NCBI RefSeq assembly: GCF_018100805.1
Contig: NZ_JAGJEA010000001.1
Location: 1-64,000 of the forward strand
Length of the DNA stretch: 64,000 bases
From: Aquimarina sp. MMG016
Lineage (GTDB): Bacteria > Bacteroidota > Bacteroidia > Flavobacteriales > Flavobacteriaceae
Reading direction: 5' to 3'
Within the stretch, counting starts at the first letter, position 1; each line of letters starts with the position of its first letter. Below the pieces are notes generated by a model. That model made no database searches and was not told the origin of the DNA. It saw only the letters and a list, made by a program, of their open reading frames with translations. Position numbers and translations under genes: made by a program. Shown in pieces: positions 29,147 through 39,112 of this stretch.

Positions 29147-29485
29147 TTACTTTTTATTGAGCTCTAATTTCTCAGCAAAATAATCACAAAAATCTTTCAT
29201 CGTTGCAGACATTTTCTCATCCTGCGTAGCTCGATGAAAAGTATCACTCATAGAAACTAATGTTTGATGAAAAAATATTTTCATTTCGTCCACAGGCATA
29301 TCTTTAGTCCATAAATCAATACGAAGACTTTCTTTATTTTTACTATCCCAAACAGATAACAATAAAGCTTTTGTTTCTTCATTTTCTACACCACCATCTT
29401 TTGCTGTCCATTGTAATTTTTCGGGAACTCGATTTTCATCCAGTTCTATATCTATATTTATTTCAGATTTATGTGTACTTGCCAT
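29147..29485 (-). CDS. gldC: Gliding motility protein GldC
   Basis: A 112-residue protein without signal peptide, with the GldC pattern: THKSEINIDIELDENRVPE at the start, IQWTA-like KLQWTAKDGG near 24, LLLSVWDSKNKESLRIDLW near 47-65 and DMPVDEMKIFFHQTL near 68. In Flavobacterium johnsoniae GldC is needed for full gliding, and gldB-gldC are adjacent as here. Its start overlaps the gldB stop by 1 bp. Confidence 0.93.
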   Translation of the reverse strand: MASTHKSEINIDIELDENRVPEKLQWTAKDGGVENEETKALLLSVWDSKNKESLRIDLWTKDMPVDEMKIFFHQTLVSMSDTFHRATQDEKMSATMKDFCDYFAEKLELNKK

Positions 29486-30453
29486 TATCTTGCGGGTTTA
29501 TATTTTGAAGTGTTAAAAATTGTTTCAGCATCTGCCATTAATAATTGCCGCAAAGATACATTGTTATTTTTCATATAAGAAGCTACAATCCTCCAACCTA
29601 TATATTGACCTACTCGATCAGGAGCCTCTTTATCTATCTCTTCTAAATAAAACTTAGAAAAAGGTGCTGGATATAAAAACCTAGGCATCAAATTGTTACC
29701 TGTACTATACAATAACTGTCTATCTATAAAATACCTCCATATTTGTTCTTCATTGGCTTCTAACCAAGCATATTGCTCATCAGAATATCCCATTTTCTCA
29801 GCATCAGACTGATTGGGTAGAAATATTTTTTTTAGATACATCTCTTTTCCGTAGTAAATAAGGTTAGCTAAGAAAGTTCGATTTTTAGGTAATTCTACAA
29901 GTTGTTTGGCATACATTGTAGCTATGTCGGGCATTATTTGACTTTTCTTAAAATTTCGTTTTAGATATGCCTGAATACCCTCATAAAAATAATGGTCTTC
30001 ACCCAAATAAGTATCCAAAGAAATAATAAGCAAATTACCAGACAACACTATCTTATTGCGATAATCAACATCTGATGTAATTGCAATTGCCCTAGGAACA
30101 GTTACCTCAGGGAAATAATATTTTATATGTTGCAACAAAGAACGAAGGTCTTCTTCTTCACTCAAAAGGTCAGGAAACGTTTTTTTTACCTCTCTATTTA
30201 TTTCGATCTGAAGTGTATCATTAGCCCTTTTAATCCATGTGCTATCCGAATATTGTTTAGGAAATAGAAAAGGGAAGCCTTCTTTTAACTCCGGAAGTGT
30301 TTCCTCTGTTACTTTAGCAAACAATTGATCAAAACGTTCTATTTTAACTTCTACCGGGATTTTTGTAATTTCTTTTTCCAGTTTGTTTTCGCTTACACAA
30401 GATGTAAAAACACAAAAAACAATAGCAAACTTTGAAAATCTAATAATATCCAT
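29485..30453 (-). CDS. gldB: Gliding motility lipoprotein GldB
   Basis: Envelope lipoprotein required for gliding and linked to T9SS function in F. johnsoniae. From the ATG at 30453 it has a lipoprotein signal with lipobox FTSC (Cys19) followed by charged sequence. A start at 30504 would add 17 residues ahead of the signal peptide and is less likely. The body (KIERFDQLFAKV, LPELKEGFPFLFP) matches the GldB family; about 322 residues. It overlaps gldC by 1 bp and is divergent from nadE. Confidence 0.93.
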   Translation of the reverse strand: MDIIRFSKFAIVFCVFTSCVSENKLEKEITKIPVEVKIERFDQLFAKVTEETLPELKEGFPFLFPKQYSDSTWIKRANDTLQIEINREVKKTFPDLLSEEEDLRSLLQHIKYYFPEVTVPRAIAITSDVDYRNKIVLSGNLLIISLDTYLGEDHYFYEGIQAYLKRNFKKSQIMPDIATMYAKQLVELPKNRTFLANLIYYGKEMYLKKIFLPNQSDAEKMGYSDEQYAWLEANEEQIWRYFIDRQLLYSTGNNLMPRFLYPAPFSKFYLEEIDKEAPDRVGQYIGWRIVASYMKNNNVSLRQLLMADAETIFNTSKYKPAR

Positions 30454-30579
30454 TCTTAAATTATAATATCTTTCTAAATAATTTTTACTATTGAAGAACG
30501 CCATCTTTTTTTATTAATTTTATAATCGCAAAGTTAATATATCAAATTACAAATTTATAACAACGATAAATAATATAAT

Positions 30580-31368
30580 ATGCATACAGAAAAAGTAATT
30601 GACCACATTGTAAATTGGCTAAAGGATTATGCTACAAAAGCAAATATCAAAGGGTTTGTTGTTGGCGTTAGTGGTGGGATTGATAGTGCAGTTACTTCTT
30701 CATTATGTGCTAAAACCGGATTGAACACAATTTGTGTAGAAATGCCAATTCACCAAGCTCCTAGTCAAGTAACCAGAGCTCAAGAACATATTGCACAGCT
30801 AAAAAAACGATTTTCTAATGTTTCTGATGAAAGAATAGATCTCACTTCTGTCTTTGAGGAGTTTAAAACTGTGGCTCCCAGTACAGATTCAAAAGCCAAA
30901 CTTGATTTAAGCTTAGCTAATACCAGAGCGCGTTTAAGAATGACCGCGTTGTATTATTTAGCCGGAACACAAGGGTACTTAGTTGCTGGAACCGGTAATA
31001 AAGTTGAAGATTTCGGAGTTGGTTTTTATACCAAATATGGCGATGGTGGCGTAGATCTAAGCCCAATTGCCGATCTACTAAAAAGTGAAGTATACGAATT
31101 AGGAAAGGCATTATTAGTCCAAGAATCTATTCTTATTGCTGCACCAACCGATGGATTATTTGGAGATAGTAGAAGTGATGAAGATCAAATTGGAGCAAGT
31201 TATGATGAATTAGAATGGGCCATGAAAATGAAAGATCAGGGGAAAAATTTAGATGATTTTACAGGAAGAGAAAAGGAGGTATTTCACATTTACAATCGCT
31301 TAAATACGGTAAATCAACATAAAATGATACCAATTCCGGTGTGTAAAATACCCGTTAATCTATTATAA
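30580..31368 (+). CDS. nadE: Ammonia-dependent NAD+ synthetase NadE
   Basis: Makes NAD+ from deamido-NAD+, ATP and ammonia; last step of NAD synthesis. P-loop VVGVSGGIDSAVTSSL at residues about 27-42, and VAGTGNKVEDFGVGFYTKYGDGG near 129-150 with the substrate-binding GTGNKxED/E motif. Length 262 means no glutaminase domain, so the enzyme uses ammonia or a partner glutaminase. It is divergent from gldB. Confidence 0.95.
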   Translation: MHTEKVIDHIVNWLKDYATKANIKGFVVGVSGGIDSAVTSSLCAKTGLNTICVEMPIHQAPSQVTRAQEHIAQLKKRFSNVSDERIDLTSVFEEFKTVAPSTDSKAKLDLSLANTRARLRMTALYYLAGTQGYLVAGTGNKVEDFGVGFYTKYGDGGVDLSPIADLLKSEVYELGKALLVQESILIAAPTDGLFGDSRSDEDQIGASYDELEWAMKMKDQGKNLDDFTGREKEVFHIYNRLNTVNQHKMIPIPVCKIPVNLL

Positions 31369-31422
31369 TCAACACTTTATCGATAATTTCATAAAAAAAA
31401 GTTTACAAGAGGTAGTTCTTAT

Positions 31423-31430
31423 TAATTTTG
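31423..31430 (+). promoter_or_regulatory. Possible -7 element for the LuxR-type regulator gene
   Basis: TAATTTTG fits TAnnTTTG and sits 86 bp upstream of the ATG at 31516. A clear -33 TTG is lacking (GTTTAC at 31401). The remaining leader is AT-rich. Confidence 0.35.
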
Positions 31431-31515
31431 CAGGGAGATAAAAAGTTACCCCTAGCCTAGAGATGTTAAACTCTTTAAAATTAATAAACTAACACATTAA
31501 CAATCGTAAACAAGA

Positions 31516-32148
31516 ATGACAACCGTACTAATTGCTGATCATCATCCGATTACTAGGAAAGGGATAGTCTCGTTACTTCGCAATTCTGAAGAATATGAGA
31601 TTATTGGGAAAGTAAGTAATGGAAACGAGATGTATGACATTTTAAAAGCCAATACCCCAGATGTACTCATTATGGAATTGGATCTACCTCAGATCAATGG
31701 AATAATGGCATTACGAACCATCAAGAAAGAATTCACAGGTATTAAAGTCATTATCTTTAGCTCACATCCTGAAGAAATGTATGCTCTAAGTGCTATTAAA
31801 GCCGGGGCTTCTGCTTATTTATCTAAAACCGTTGCTACAAAAACACTTAGAAAAGCCATCGAGCGTGTTGCTAGAGGAGGAATCTATCTTAATGACAACC
31901 TGACTCAACAACTAGCTAATGGTAATGCCAGTGAGAATAATATGGTCGTGAAATATAAAAAGCTTTCTTCTAGAGAAATAGAAGTTCTGAATCTTTTATC
32001 TTCTGGAAAAAGAAACAAGGATATAGCAACTACTTTATCTATTAATGAAAAAACAGTAAGTACGTATAAAACTCGTCTGCTGAAAAAACTTAAGGTAGAT
32101 AATCTTGCTGACCTAATTCACCAATCTAGATTATTGCATATAAGCTAA
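31516..32148 (+). CDS. LuxR/NarL-type response regulator with Glu in place of the phosphoacceptor Asp
   Basis: A 210-residue two-domain regulator: receiver (about 1-120) and LuxR-type helix-turn-helix (about 148-205; LSSREIEVLNLLSSGKRNKD, then KTVSTYKTRLLKKL). In the receiver the usual Asp of the phosphorylation site is Glu54 (DVLIMELDLP) and the acidic pocket reads ADHHP instead of DDHP. The conserved Lys is kept (AYLSK). It is likely independent of phosphorylation, or locked in an active-like form; this is inference. No sensor kinase lies nearby. It is convergent with dnaG (4-bp overlap at the stops). Confidence 0.93.
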   Translation: MTTVLIADHHPITRKGIVSLLRNSEEYEIIGKVSNGNEMYDILKANTPDVLIMELDLPQINGIMALRTIKKEFTGIKVIIFSSHPEEMYALSAIKAGASAYLSKTVATKTLRKAIERVARGGIYLNDNLTQQLANGNASENNMVVKYKKLSSREIEVLNLLSSGKRNKDIATTLSINEKTVSTYKTRLLKKLKVDNLADLIHQSRLLHIS

Positions 32149-34112
32149 ACCACACGGTTTAGCTTCTCTGATAATATTCTTTTTAAAGAAAGGTAATCCA
32201 TGATATCCTGAAGGGTTTCTTGATTATCTTCTTTATCAGCATCCTGAGCTTTCACTTCTTGTGAGAGCTCTTTTACTTTTTGGCCAATTAAATACCTCCT
32301 TAAATTAAGAATGATATCATTTACATATTGAGAAACGGTATAATCCTTTTGCTTTACATGAATCTCCATATCATGCCATCTAGCTAGGGCATATTGCTCT
32401 TCTTTCATGATAATCGAAGTAATCTCATAAGCCAATTCAGGAGCGATTTGATTGATGAAATTTTCGACCTTAAAATCGTTATTTTGATTTAATTGCTCTA
32501 TCAGAACAGTATATATTCCTTTAAAACCATCATTAGCAAACTCAATTTCGTCGTCTTGCAAATCGAGGTATATCTTTTCAAAAACTTTAGATGTATGTAT
32601 TTCAGGTTCCATAACCAATTCTCCATCATCATTCTCTTTTAAAACTAAATCTTCAAACTCCTCCTCTCGATGTCCATAGAGTATTAGAATTTCAATGATT
32701 TTGCGTTCTAGCTCGTACTGCTCATTTACTTTAGGAGTTTGTTTGGCTTCCGGTTTTACTACCTCGAGTTTCTTTTTATCCTCTTTTTGTTGTTTACGCT
32801 GATCTTTATGATCTACATTTCGGATCTGTGCTAATGTATTAAACAATACTTCTTCAGAAATATCCATAATACGAGAGCATTCCTGCACATAGATTTCACG
32901 TTTGATCACATCGGGAATTTTGGAAATACTAGTTACCATATCCCTAACCAGCTCTGCTTTTTTTATAGGGTCATTTTGGGATTCTTTCTGAAGTATTGAG
33001 GCTTTAAACCGAATAAAATCTTGTGCGTTCTCTTTTAGATACAAAGTTAGCTCTTCTAGAGTGTTTTGCTTTGCAAAACTATCCGGATCTTCACCATCGG
33101 GAAAACTACACACTTTTACATTCATTCCTTGCTCCAGAATGAGATCAACACCTCTTATTGATGCTCGCATTCCTGCTGCATCTCCATCAAATAAAACAGT
33201 AATATTTTTAGTTAGCCTGCTAATGAGTCGAATTTGATCTGGGGTCAACGCAGTACCAGAAGATGAAACTACATTATGTACACCAGTTTGATAAAACTGA
33301 ATAACATCTGTATACCCTTCTACAATATAGCAGTTATCTTCTTTGGCTATAGACTGTTTTGCATGATAAATCCCATACAAAACCTTACTTTTATGATAGA
33401 TATCGCTCTCTGGTGAATTAAGATATTTGGCAGCTTTTTTCTCATTTGTTAGAATTCTTCCGCCAAAACCTAACACACGCCCGGACATCGATAGAATAGG
33501 AAACATTACCCTACCTTTGAAACGATCAAACTGTTTTTCTTCCTTAACAATAGTAAGCCCGGTTTTTTCAAGATAATCTAGTTTATATCCTTTTTTTATA
33601 GCTTCAGATGTAAAAGCATCCCATAAATCAGGTGAATATCCTAATGCGAACTTTTTTATAGTTTCTTCGGTAAACCCTCTTTCTTTAAAATATGTTAACC
33701 CTATTGCTTTACCTTTTTCGGTTTTATGTAATGAGTTTTGAAAAAAAGTATTTGCAAACTCACTAACCAGATACATACTTTCCCTCTCATTAGCCTGCTC
33801 CTTTTGTTCATCTGTCTGTTCAGTCTCCTCAACTTCAATGTTATATTTTTTGGCAAGATATTTTATAGCTTCAGGATATGTAAAATGCTCATGCTCCATC
33901 AGAAAAGCCACCACATTACCGCCTTTACCACTAGAAAAATCTTTCCAGATCTGTTTTACCGGCGAAACCATAAATGATGGTGTTCGTTCATCACTAAAAG
34001 GACTGAGCCCTTTAAAATTACTACCTGCTTTTTTTAATTGCACAAAATCACCAATTACCTCTTCTAATCGGGCAGTTTCAAAAACAGCATCTAAAGTCGA
34101 TTTATGGATCAT
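32145..34112 (-). CDS. dnaG: DNA primase DnaG lacking the zinc-ligand residues
   Basis: Synthesises RNA primers at the replication fork. The N-terminal zinc-binding domain is recognisable (residues 37-66: SPFSDERTPSF ... WKDFSSGKGGN), but the four zinc ligands expected in CPFH...CFGC read Ser37, Ser40, Asp58 and Ser61. The catalytic core is intact: EGYTDVIQFYQ near 265, LFDGDAAG near 313. The C-terminal part (about 450-655) should bind the DnaB helicase. Length 655. No helicase gene is adjacent. Confidence 0.95.
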   Translation of the reverse strand: MIHKSTLDAVFETARLEEVIGDFVQLKKAGSNFKGLSPFSDERTPSFMVSPVKQIWKDFSSGKGGNVVAFLMEHEHFTYPEAIKYLAKKYNIEVEETEQTDEQKEQANERESMYLVSEFANTFFQNSLHKTEKGKAIGLTYFKERGFTEETIKKFALGYSPDLWDAFTSEAIKKGYKLDYLEKTGLTIVKEEKQFDRFKGRVMFPILSMSGRVLGFGGRILTNEKKAAKYLNSPESDIYHKSKVLYGIYHAKQSIAKEDNCYIVEGYTDVIQFYQTGVHNVVSSSGTALTPDQIRLISRLTKNITVLFDGDAAGMRASIRGVDLILEQGMNVKVCSFPDGEDPDSFAKQNTLEELTLYLKENAQDFIRFKASILQKESQNDPIKKAELVRDMVTSISKIPDVIKREIYVQECSRIMDISEEVLFNTLAQIRNVDHKDQRKQQKEDKKKLEVVKPEAKQTPKVNEQYELERKIIEILILYGHREEEFEDLVLKENDDGELVMEPEIHTSKVFEKIYLDLQDDEIEFANDGFKGIYTVLIEQLNQNNDFKVENFINQIAPELAYEITSIIMKEEQYALARWHDMEIHVKQKDYTVSQYVNDIILNLRRYLIGQKVKELSQEVKAQDADKEDNQETLQDIMDYLSLKRILSEKLNRVV

Positions 34113-34205
34113 TATCGGTTAATTAGTATTATTTAATTTTAAAAACTTGCAGTAATCAACAAACCTAGGACAAAAATAATATAAATCCCAAAACTCAAAC
34201 CAGAA

Positions 34206-34238
34206 ATAAAAAGAGGCTGTCCATATAGACAGCCTCTT
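34206..34238 (-). terminator. Terminator after the large T9SS cargo gene
   Basis: AAGAGGCTGTC and GACAGCCTCTT form an 11-bp stem around a 6-nt loop (34211-34238); on the minus strand it runs into TTTTTATTT. It lies 27 bp after the stop at 34265. Confidence 0.85.
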
Positions 34239-34264
34239 AAACCAATTTTAAATTGGATCAAAAA

Positions 34265-37200
34265 TTATTCTCCAATAATAAAACTTTTTGTAATTACACG
34301 TTCTTCTACAGTAATTCTTAAAAAATAAGTTCCTTTAGAAAGACCATTAACGTCTAATTGTTGTTTTGTTCCTTGGTTATCTATACTACGAACCAACTGA
34401 CCAAACATTGAGAAAATCTCTAAACTCTGAATTGATTTTTCTCCTAAAGAAATATTTAAGACACCACTAGAAACAGGGTTTGGATATAGCTTAAATAAAT
34501 CATCATCATCATTTAAATCAAATGTGCTCAACCTCACGGCTGCATTTTCTACACAAAAATCAGTTGCTTCAGAACTCGTGAATTCTCCTCCTGATACAAT
34601 AGTTCCTGCACTACTAGATAATGTATAAGAGCCATTACCAAATCCACAACAGATACCATCTCCGAAGGAATCGGACATTGTAAATGTATAATTTCCAGAA
34701 GACAATCCACTAATAGTTTCTGTAACTGTAGAACCATCTGGGTTAGCTGTAGAATAACTTTCTGAAGCCACTGTCGCTCCACCAGCATCCTCTAAAGTCC
34801 AAGAAGTTTCTTGAGGGTAATTATCAAATGTAATGCTAAGTGTTAGATCTCCTGTAGCACAATCAGATCCACCTGGACCACCATCAGCCGTAACTGAAAT
34901 ATCGTCGATAGCAGCATCTGCTCTCCAAGTACTTCCTGTTAAACGATTAAATCTTAATTGCACTCCGGTTCCCAAATAAGCTGCTAAATCTATTGTTGCT
35001 GTTTGCCAAGAATTTCCTTGGTTTCCATTTCTACTCCAGATATTAGTCCAAGTTACTCCTTCATCATTACTAGCCTCTACACTTAAGGATCCAAAATTAT
35101 TTGCCCCAAACATATGATATTTGAACGAGAAGGTAGCTGAAGTTGCAGAACCTAAATCAATACAAGGAGAGGTTATTATTGCACGTTTATTAGGATATCC
35201 TGTTCCATTTCCTGAAGCTTCGACATATAGATAAAATGAACCTTCGACTGCACTTGATGGCCCTGTATTTCTTGAAGGTGTTCCATTAGCATCCCTTGTC
35301 CAATCCAGGTCATCTCCAGAACTCTGTGTCCAAGCACCAATACCTGTTTCGAAGCCTTCATTATATGGAGTAGCTACTCCATTTAGACAACCTGTTGCTG
35401 CAGGTGTAGTAACACTAAGCGGACTACTTGGCGCAGAAGCATTACCCGCTGCATCTTTTGCCACAATTGTAAACGCATAAGTAGTTTCCGGAGTTAAGCC
35501 TGTAACTGTTGCACTAGTTCCTGTTACTGTATCAACTACAACTCCATCCTGTAAAACGTCATATTCTGTAACTCCAACATTATCTGTTGATGCATCCCAA
35601 GTTATTGTCACCTGATTAGCAGCAAGATTTGATGTTACAAGGTTTGCTGGTGCCGTTGGCGCTTCTGTATCGGGAGCTTCTGTAGTTACTGTTAATATAG
35701 CACTTGCTGATGATTCATTTCCAGCGGCATCCTTTGCAATCACAGAGAAATCATATGATGTACTAGGCGATAACCCTGTAATATCAGCAGAGGTGGTTGC
35801 AACTGTAGCAACCACAACTCCATCCTGATATACATCATAAGCAGTCACTCCTATATTATCTGTAGATGCATCCCAGCTAAGTGATGTAGATACATCTGTT
35901 GTACCAGAAGCATTCAAATTAGCAGGTGCAGTGGGAGCTTCTGTATCAGGAGTGTCTGGCTGAAGCTTAAATGCTACGACGTGACTTCTTCTTACATTGG
36001 GAGAAGGCCCCTTCATATACTCACTAATATGCCAAAAGGTCATATCATCCAATGGATCAATAGTCATCTGTCCATAATCTCCATAACGTCCATCCCCTCT
36101 ATTATTTTGAGCGTCACCATTGGAGGAAACTTGCTCTGCCAGGGTCATTGTTCCTAGTGCATCACTAGCTAATCTACCAGTATATCTTAATGATGTAAAT
36201 ACTGTACTACTTACTATGGTATAGGCCAAGCCTATATTTCCTTGAGCATCTTGTGCAATACTACCACAAAATGCACTCAACCCATCAGGCTGTACATATG
36301 TTCCTTCTTGATATATAGTCCAAGGTTGCCCATCTGCTGTTTGTCTTAATTCGTACCAACGAATACCTGCCAAACTATCGGTACCATCTAAATCTACTAC
36401 AAAATTTAGCACCATTGAATTATGTGTTCCAAAACGTCGATAATTGGTCATATACATCATCGTAGCTTGTAAAGCATCTATATCAGGCCCGTTACCTGGT
36501 TCATCTAAGTTCTGAAAAGAACCATTATCAAACACACTATCAAATGGAGTTGTGATAATTTCTTGTGGTTGAGATATTGTAGAATTTGATGTATTAGCCC
36601 AATCTACATTGGTTGTCCAGGCTTTTATGTGATCTTGAGAGACTCCAGCCCAAGCATCATCTTGTAAATACAATACTGTATGACCAACTCCAACAGGAGG
36701 TAATGTGGTACCCGTAGCATTAGATCCCCCTGGACTATAAAAACCACTGGTTGAAATTCCCGGAAGTGGAAATCCGACAATCTGCGCATTAGGATCACCT
36801 ACTAACATTTTATCTCTTTCAACAGCATAAACCACCTCAGAAGTGGATGCTGAGCCTGAATCTTTATTATTTGTTATATAGTACCCATCAGACCAAACTG
36901 AAAACTTAGGGTAGTCTGGAAAGGTTTGTGTAACAAATTCATATGTAAACCAACCATCATTTACCGGATCAGGTCCCTGACTTACAGCTATTAAGAAACC
37001 ATCTACACTACTGGAAACCCCTCTGAACTGAGTAATCAAAAATCGATCTGCAAAATTATCATAAATAACAATAGGATCTCCATCACTTTGACCAGGAAAG
37101 AGTGTAGCTAATGAAGCCTCAGGAACCAATACATTTCCTGCTCTATCCAGAATACCAAACCCTGAGTTAAACGCATATACATAATGGTTAGGCCCTATGG

Positions 37201-37546
37201 CACCAGTTGCATCATTTAAAACAGTTCCTATATGTGCATCAAATGAAGCAACCTCAGTACTAACAGCCATTTTAGCTACATTATTTTGCTGCATTATAAG
37301 TGGGTCATTTTCTCCATAAGCAGGAATACCTTTTCCTGAAACAAATGTATTAGCACCGCTCCTTTTAGGTGGAGCACTATGGTCAAAACCTTTTGCTGAA
37401 ATGATATTTTTCATTTGAGATAAAGGTGGGATTTCGGTTACCTTGGTTGCCTGGGACAAAAAGGTTGCTTTTGTTTGTTTGTTTTGAGCAAATAGCCCCA
37501 AACTACAAAACACAAAAAGTGTTACATAAAAGAATTTTGTTTTCAT
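34265..37546 (-). CDS. Large T9SS cargo protein with FN3, MAM-like and C-terminal sorting domains
   Basis: From the ATG at 37546 the protein has 1093 residues; a longer reading from 37609 would place 21 residues before the signal peptide. Signal peptide 1-21 (LFVFCSLGLFAQ). The N-terminal half (about 70-530) has a propeller-like look (LYLQDDAWAGVSQDHIKAW). Two fibronectin type III domains follow (about 535-720; both with APTAPANL and WDASTDN). A MAM/concanavalin-like domain (EGFETGIGAWTQSSGDD, about 735-900), a domain with DSFGDGICCGFGNGSY near 970, and a type A T9SS sorting tail (LYPNPVSSGVLNISLG, ending ITKSFIIGE) complete it. It is presumably surface-bound or released. No catalytic motif recognised. 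Confidence 0.9.
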   Translation of the reverse strand: MKTKFFYVTLFVFCSLGLFAQNKQTKATFLSQATKVTEIPPLSQMKNIISAKGFDHSAPPKRSGANTFVSGKGIPAYGENDPLIMQQNNVAKMAVSTEVASFDAHIGTVLNDATGAIGPNHYVYAFNSGFGILDRAGNVLVPEASLATLFPGQSDGDPIVIYDNFADRFLITQFRGVSSSVDGFLIAVSQGPDPVNDGWFTYEFVTQTFPDYPKFSVWSDGYYITNNKDSGSASTSEVVYAVERDKMLVGDPNAQIVGFPLPGISTSGFYSPGGSNATGTTLPPVGVGHTVLYLQDDAWAGVSQDHIKAWTTNVDWANTSNSTISQPQEIITTPFDSVFDNGSFQNLDEPGNGPDIDALQATMMYMTNYRRFGTHNSMVLNFVVDLDGTDSLAGIRWYELRQTADGQPWTIYQEGTYVQPDGLSAFCGSIAQDAQGNIGLAYTIVSSTVFTSLRYTGRLASDALGTMTLAEQVSSNGDAQNNRGDGRYGDYGQMTIDPLDDMTFWHISEYMKGPSPNVRRSHVVAFKLQPDTPDTEAPTAPANLNASGTTDVSTSLSWDASTDNIGVTAYDVYQDGVVVATVATTSADITGLSPSTSYDFSVIAKDAAGNESSASAILTVTTEAPDTEAPTAPANLVTSNLAANQVTITWDASTDNVGVTEYDVLQDGVVVDTVTGTSATVTGLTPETTYAFTIVAKDAAGNASAPSSPLSVTTPAATGCLNGVATPYNEGFETGIGAWTQSSGDDLDWTRDANGTPSRNTGPSSAVEGSFYLYVEASGNGTGYPNKRAIITSPCIDLGSATSATFSFKYHMFGANNFGSLSVEASNDEGVTWTNIWSRNGNQGNSWQTATIDLAAYLGTGVQLRFNRLTGSTWRADAAIDDISVTADGGPGGSDCATGDLTLSITFDNYPQETSWTLEDAGGATVASESYSTANPDGSTVTETISGLSSGNYTFTMSDSFGDGICCGFGNGSYTLSSSAGTIVSGGEFTSSEATDFCVENAAVRLSTFDLNDDDDLFKLYPNPVSSGVLNISLGEKSIQSLEIFSMFGQLVRSIDNQGTKQQLDVNGLSKGTYFLRITVEERVITKSFIIGE

Positions 37547-37892
37547 TTGTGTGAAAGTTTGATTAATTGTTATGTTTAAAAATTTAGTATAAGCCGTATC
37601 ATAGTTCACATTTGAAAAAACATGAACATTATCAAAAAAAAGAAAGAATTATTTCAATTATGACAGGATTAAATATAAGGGTATTTAAATAAGAAACAAA
37701 AAAATAATTGTAGCAAAATACTCGAAATCAATTAGTTACTTAAAAACCGTAACATGTTTAAGGTTTTATAGTTCTTATAAAAAGTATATTAAACCACTCT
37801 CAACTCTCCAAAAACCCTTCCTCTAATCATCAATAACTATAGTGATAATAACTTTTTATAAATCTGTAAACTTTGGAAGTAATGCAAAAATA
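37547..37892. other. Intergenic region upstream of the large T9SS cargo gene
   Basis: About 350 bp of AT-rich sequence between the terminator of the barrel gene and the cargo-protein ATG. It should hold the cargo-protein promoter, but no good TAnnTTTG element was found, and no ORF or RNA was recognised. Confidence 0.5.
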
Positions 37893-37922
37893 AAAGAGCG
37901 ATATTCTCCAACATCGCTCTTT
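37893..37922 (-). terminator. Terminator of the sigma/anti-sigma/barrel operon
   Basis: AAAGAGCGAT and ATCGCTCTTT form a 10-bp stem with a 10-nt loop; on the minus strand it is followed by TTATTTTTG. It lies 28 bp after the barrel gene stop. Confidence 0.8.
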
Positions 37923-37950
37923 CTAATATTATGTTTGATTAACGTTATAA

Positions 37951-39033
37951 CTATAAGTCAAATCGTAATCCCAGAGATACATTATTTTGTTCTACAATAG
38001 CATCCTGAAAGATTGGAGATAAATCATATTTAAGATATAATGAGGTGTCACCAAATCCTATGTAAGTACTTAAACCATAAATCAGGTCACTTGTATTATA
38101 ATCTCTCTTGATCTTATCCTTTATACGATCTCCATTTTCTTTATACTTCAATTTTTGACGTGTACTAATATTAGCCCCTACATAGCCACCTAATCCAATT
38201 TTAAATTTTCGTGCAGTATAGTATCGTATTTTATCTTCGGTTTCTTTTACTTTAGAAGGGCCAAATTCAAAATGTAATGGTACTACCAAATTATCCATCC
38301 TGAATTTAGACTTATCCAATTCTACTCTAAATTCCTCTAGGTTAGTTTGATTACCATTCTCTACAAAATACCGATTATCTGTAGGTTTCAAACCATTCGA
38401 CTGATATGAAATACCATATCTAATTCTCATAAAATTAGTATTCTTAAATACCCTGGTTTTCCAGAACCATCCTAATTCAAAAAATCTACTTCCTGCAATT
38501 TTATAATCAGAATCATCAAGTGACTGACCATCTACAATAGCATTATTGACTCCAAAAGCAACCATAATACCAGAAGATGTTCTTCTATCATATACAATAT
38601 CTTTCTTTGTATCACTACCTTTTCCAGTTTTAATATTAATCCCGAATAACACATCTCCATTTTCATCATTTTTACTCCCAATACCAAAAGTTATTTTACT
38701 GTCTTCGGTTCCTATAGTCTCAGTACCATTACGTTCTAATAATGCAATTCTGTTATCAATGATCGCGACGGCATTTTCGATATTGAGCGCATGATTCTGA
38801 GCAGCCGCTTCTTTTAAAGTCTGAGCTTCTTTTCTACTTATTTGATTAGTTGCAAGTCTATCATTAATCGATTCTACTTCTTTTTTGAGCGCTTCTTTTT
38901 CTAGTGTTACTACTTGTTCTTTTTGTTGTTGTAACTGCTCAATTTTAGTAATATTTTCTTTCTCTTGGGCATTTGAAAATTGAGCAAAAAATGCCAAGGC
39001 CAAATAAATGGCAATAGTAGCTATAGTCTTCAT
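37951..39033 (-). CDS. Predicted outer-membrane beta-barrel protein with N-terminal coiled coil
   Basis: From the ATG at 39033 (360 residues) there is a clear signal peptide (MKTIATIAIYLALAFFAQ...NAQ). An earlier start at 39198 would read through the end of the upstream gene and is rejected. Residues about 25-100 are a Lys/Glu/Gln-rich coiled coil (QLQQQKEQVVTLEKEALKKE); the rest alternates in beta fashion with many aromatic and Gly residues, e.g. GLGGYVGANIST, ending LGLRFDL. A 12- to 16-strand barrel is plausible. It is third in the ECF sigma operon, so it may be the envelope effector or sensor of that system. Confidence 0.82.
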   Translation of the reverse strand: MKTIATIAIYLALAFFAQFSNAQEKENITKIEQLQQQKEQVVTLEKEALKKEVESINDRLATNQISRKEAQTLKEAAAQNHALNIENAVAIIDNRIALLERNGTETIGTEDSKITFGIGSKNDENGDVLFGINIKTGKGSDTKKDIVYDRRTSSGIMVAFGVNNAIVDGQSLDDSDYKIAGSRFFELGWFWKTRVFKNTNFMRIRYGISYQSNGLKPTDNRYFVENGNQTNLEEFRVELDKSKFRMDNLVVPLHFEFGPSKVKETEDKIRYYTARKFKIGLGGYVGANISTRQKLKYKENGDRIKDKIKRDYNTSDLIYGLSTYIGFGDTSLYLKYDLSPIFQDAIVEQNNVSLGLRFDL

Positions 39034-39112
39034 TTTACGTATTGATTTTTGATTTCTTGTAGCTTCCTTCAGAGTATACTGAAGGAAATCTACAAGATTG
39101 ATTGATGAATGT

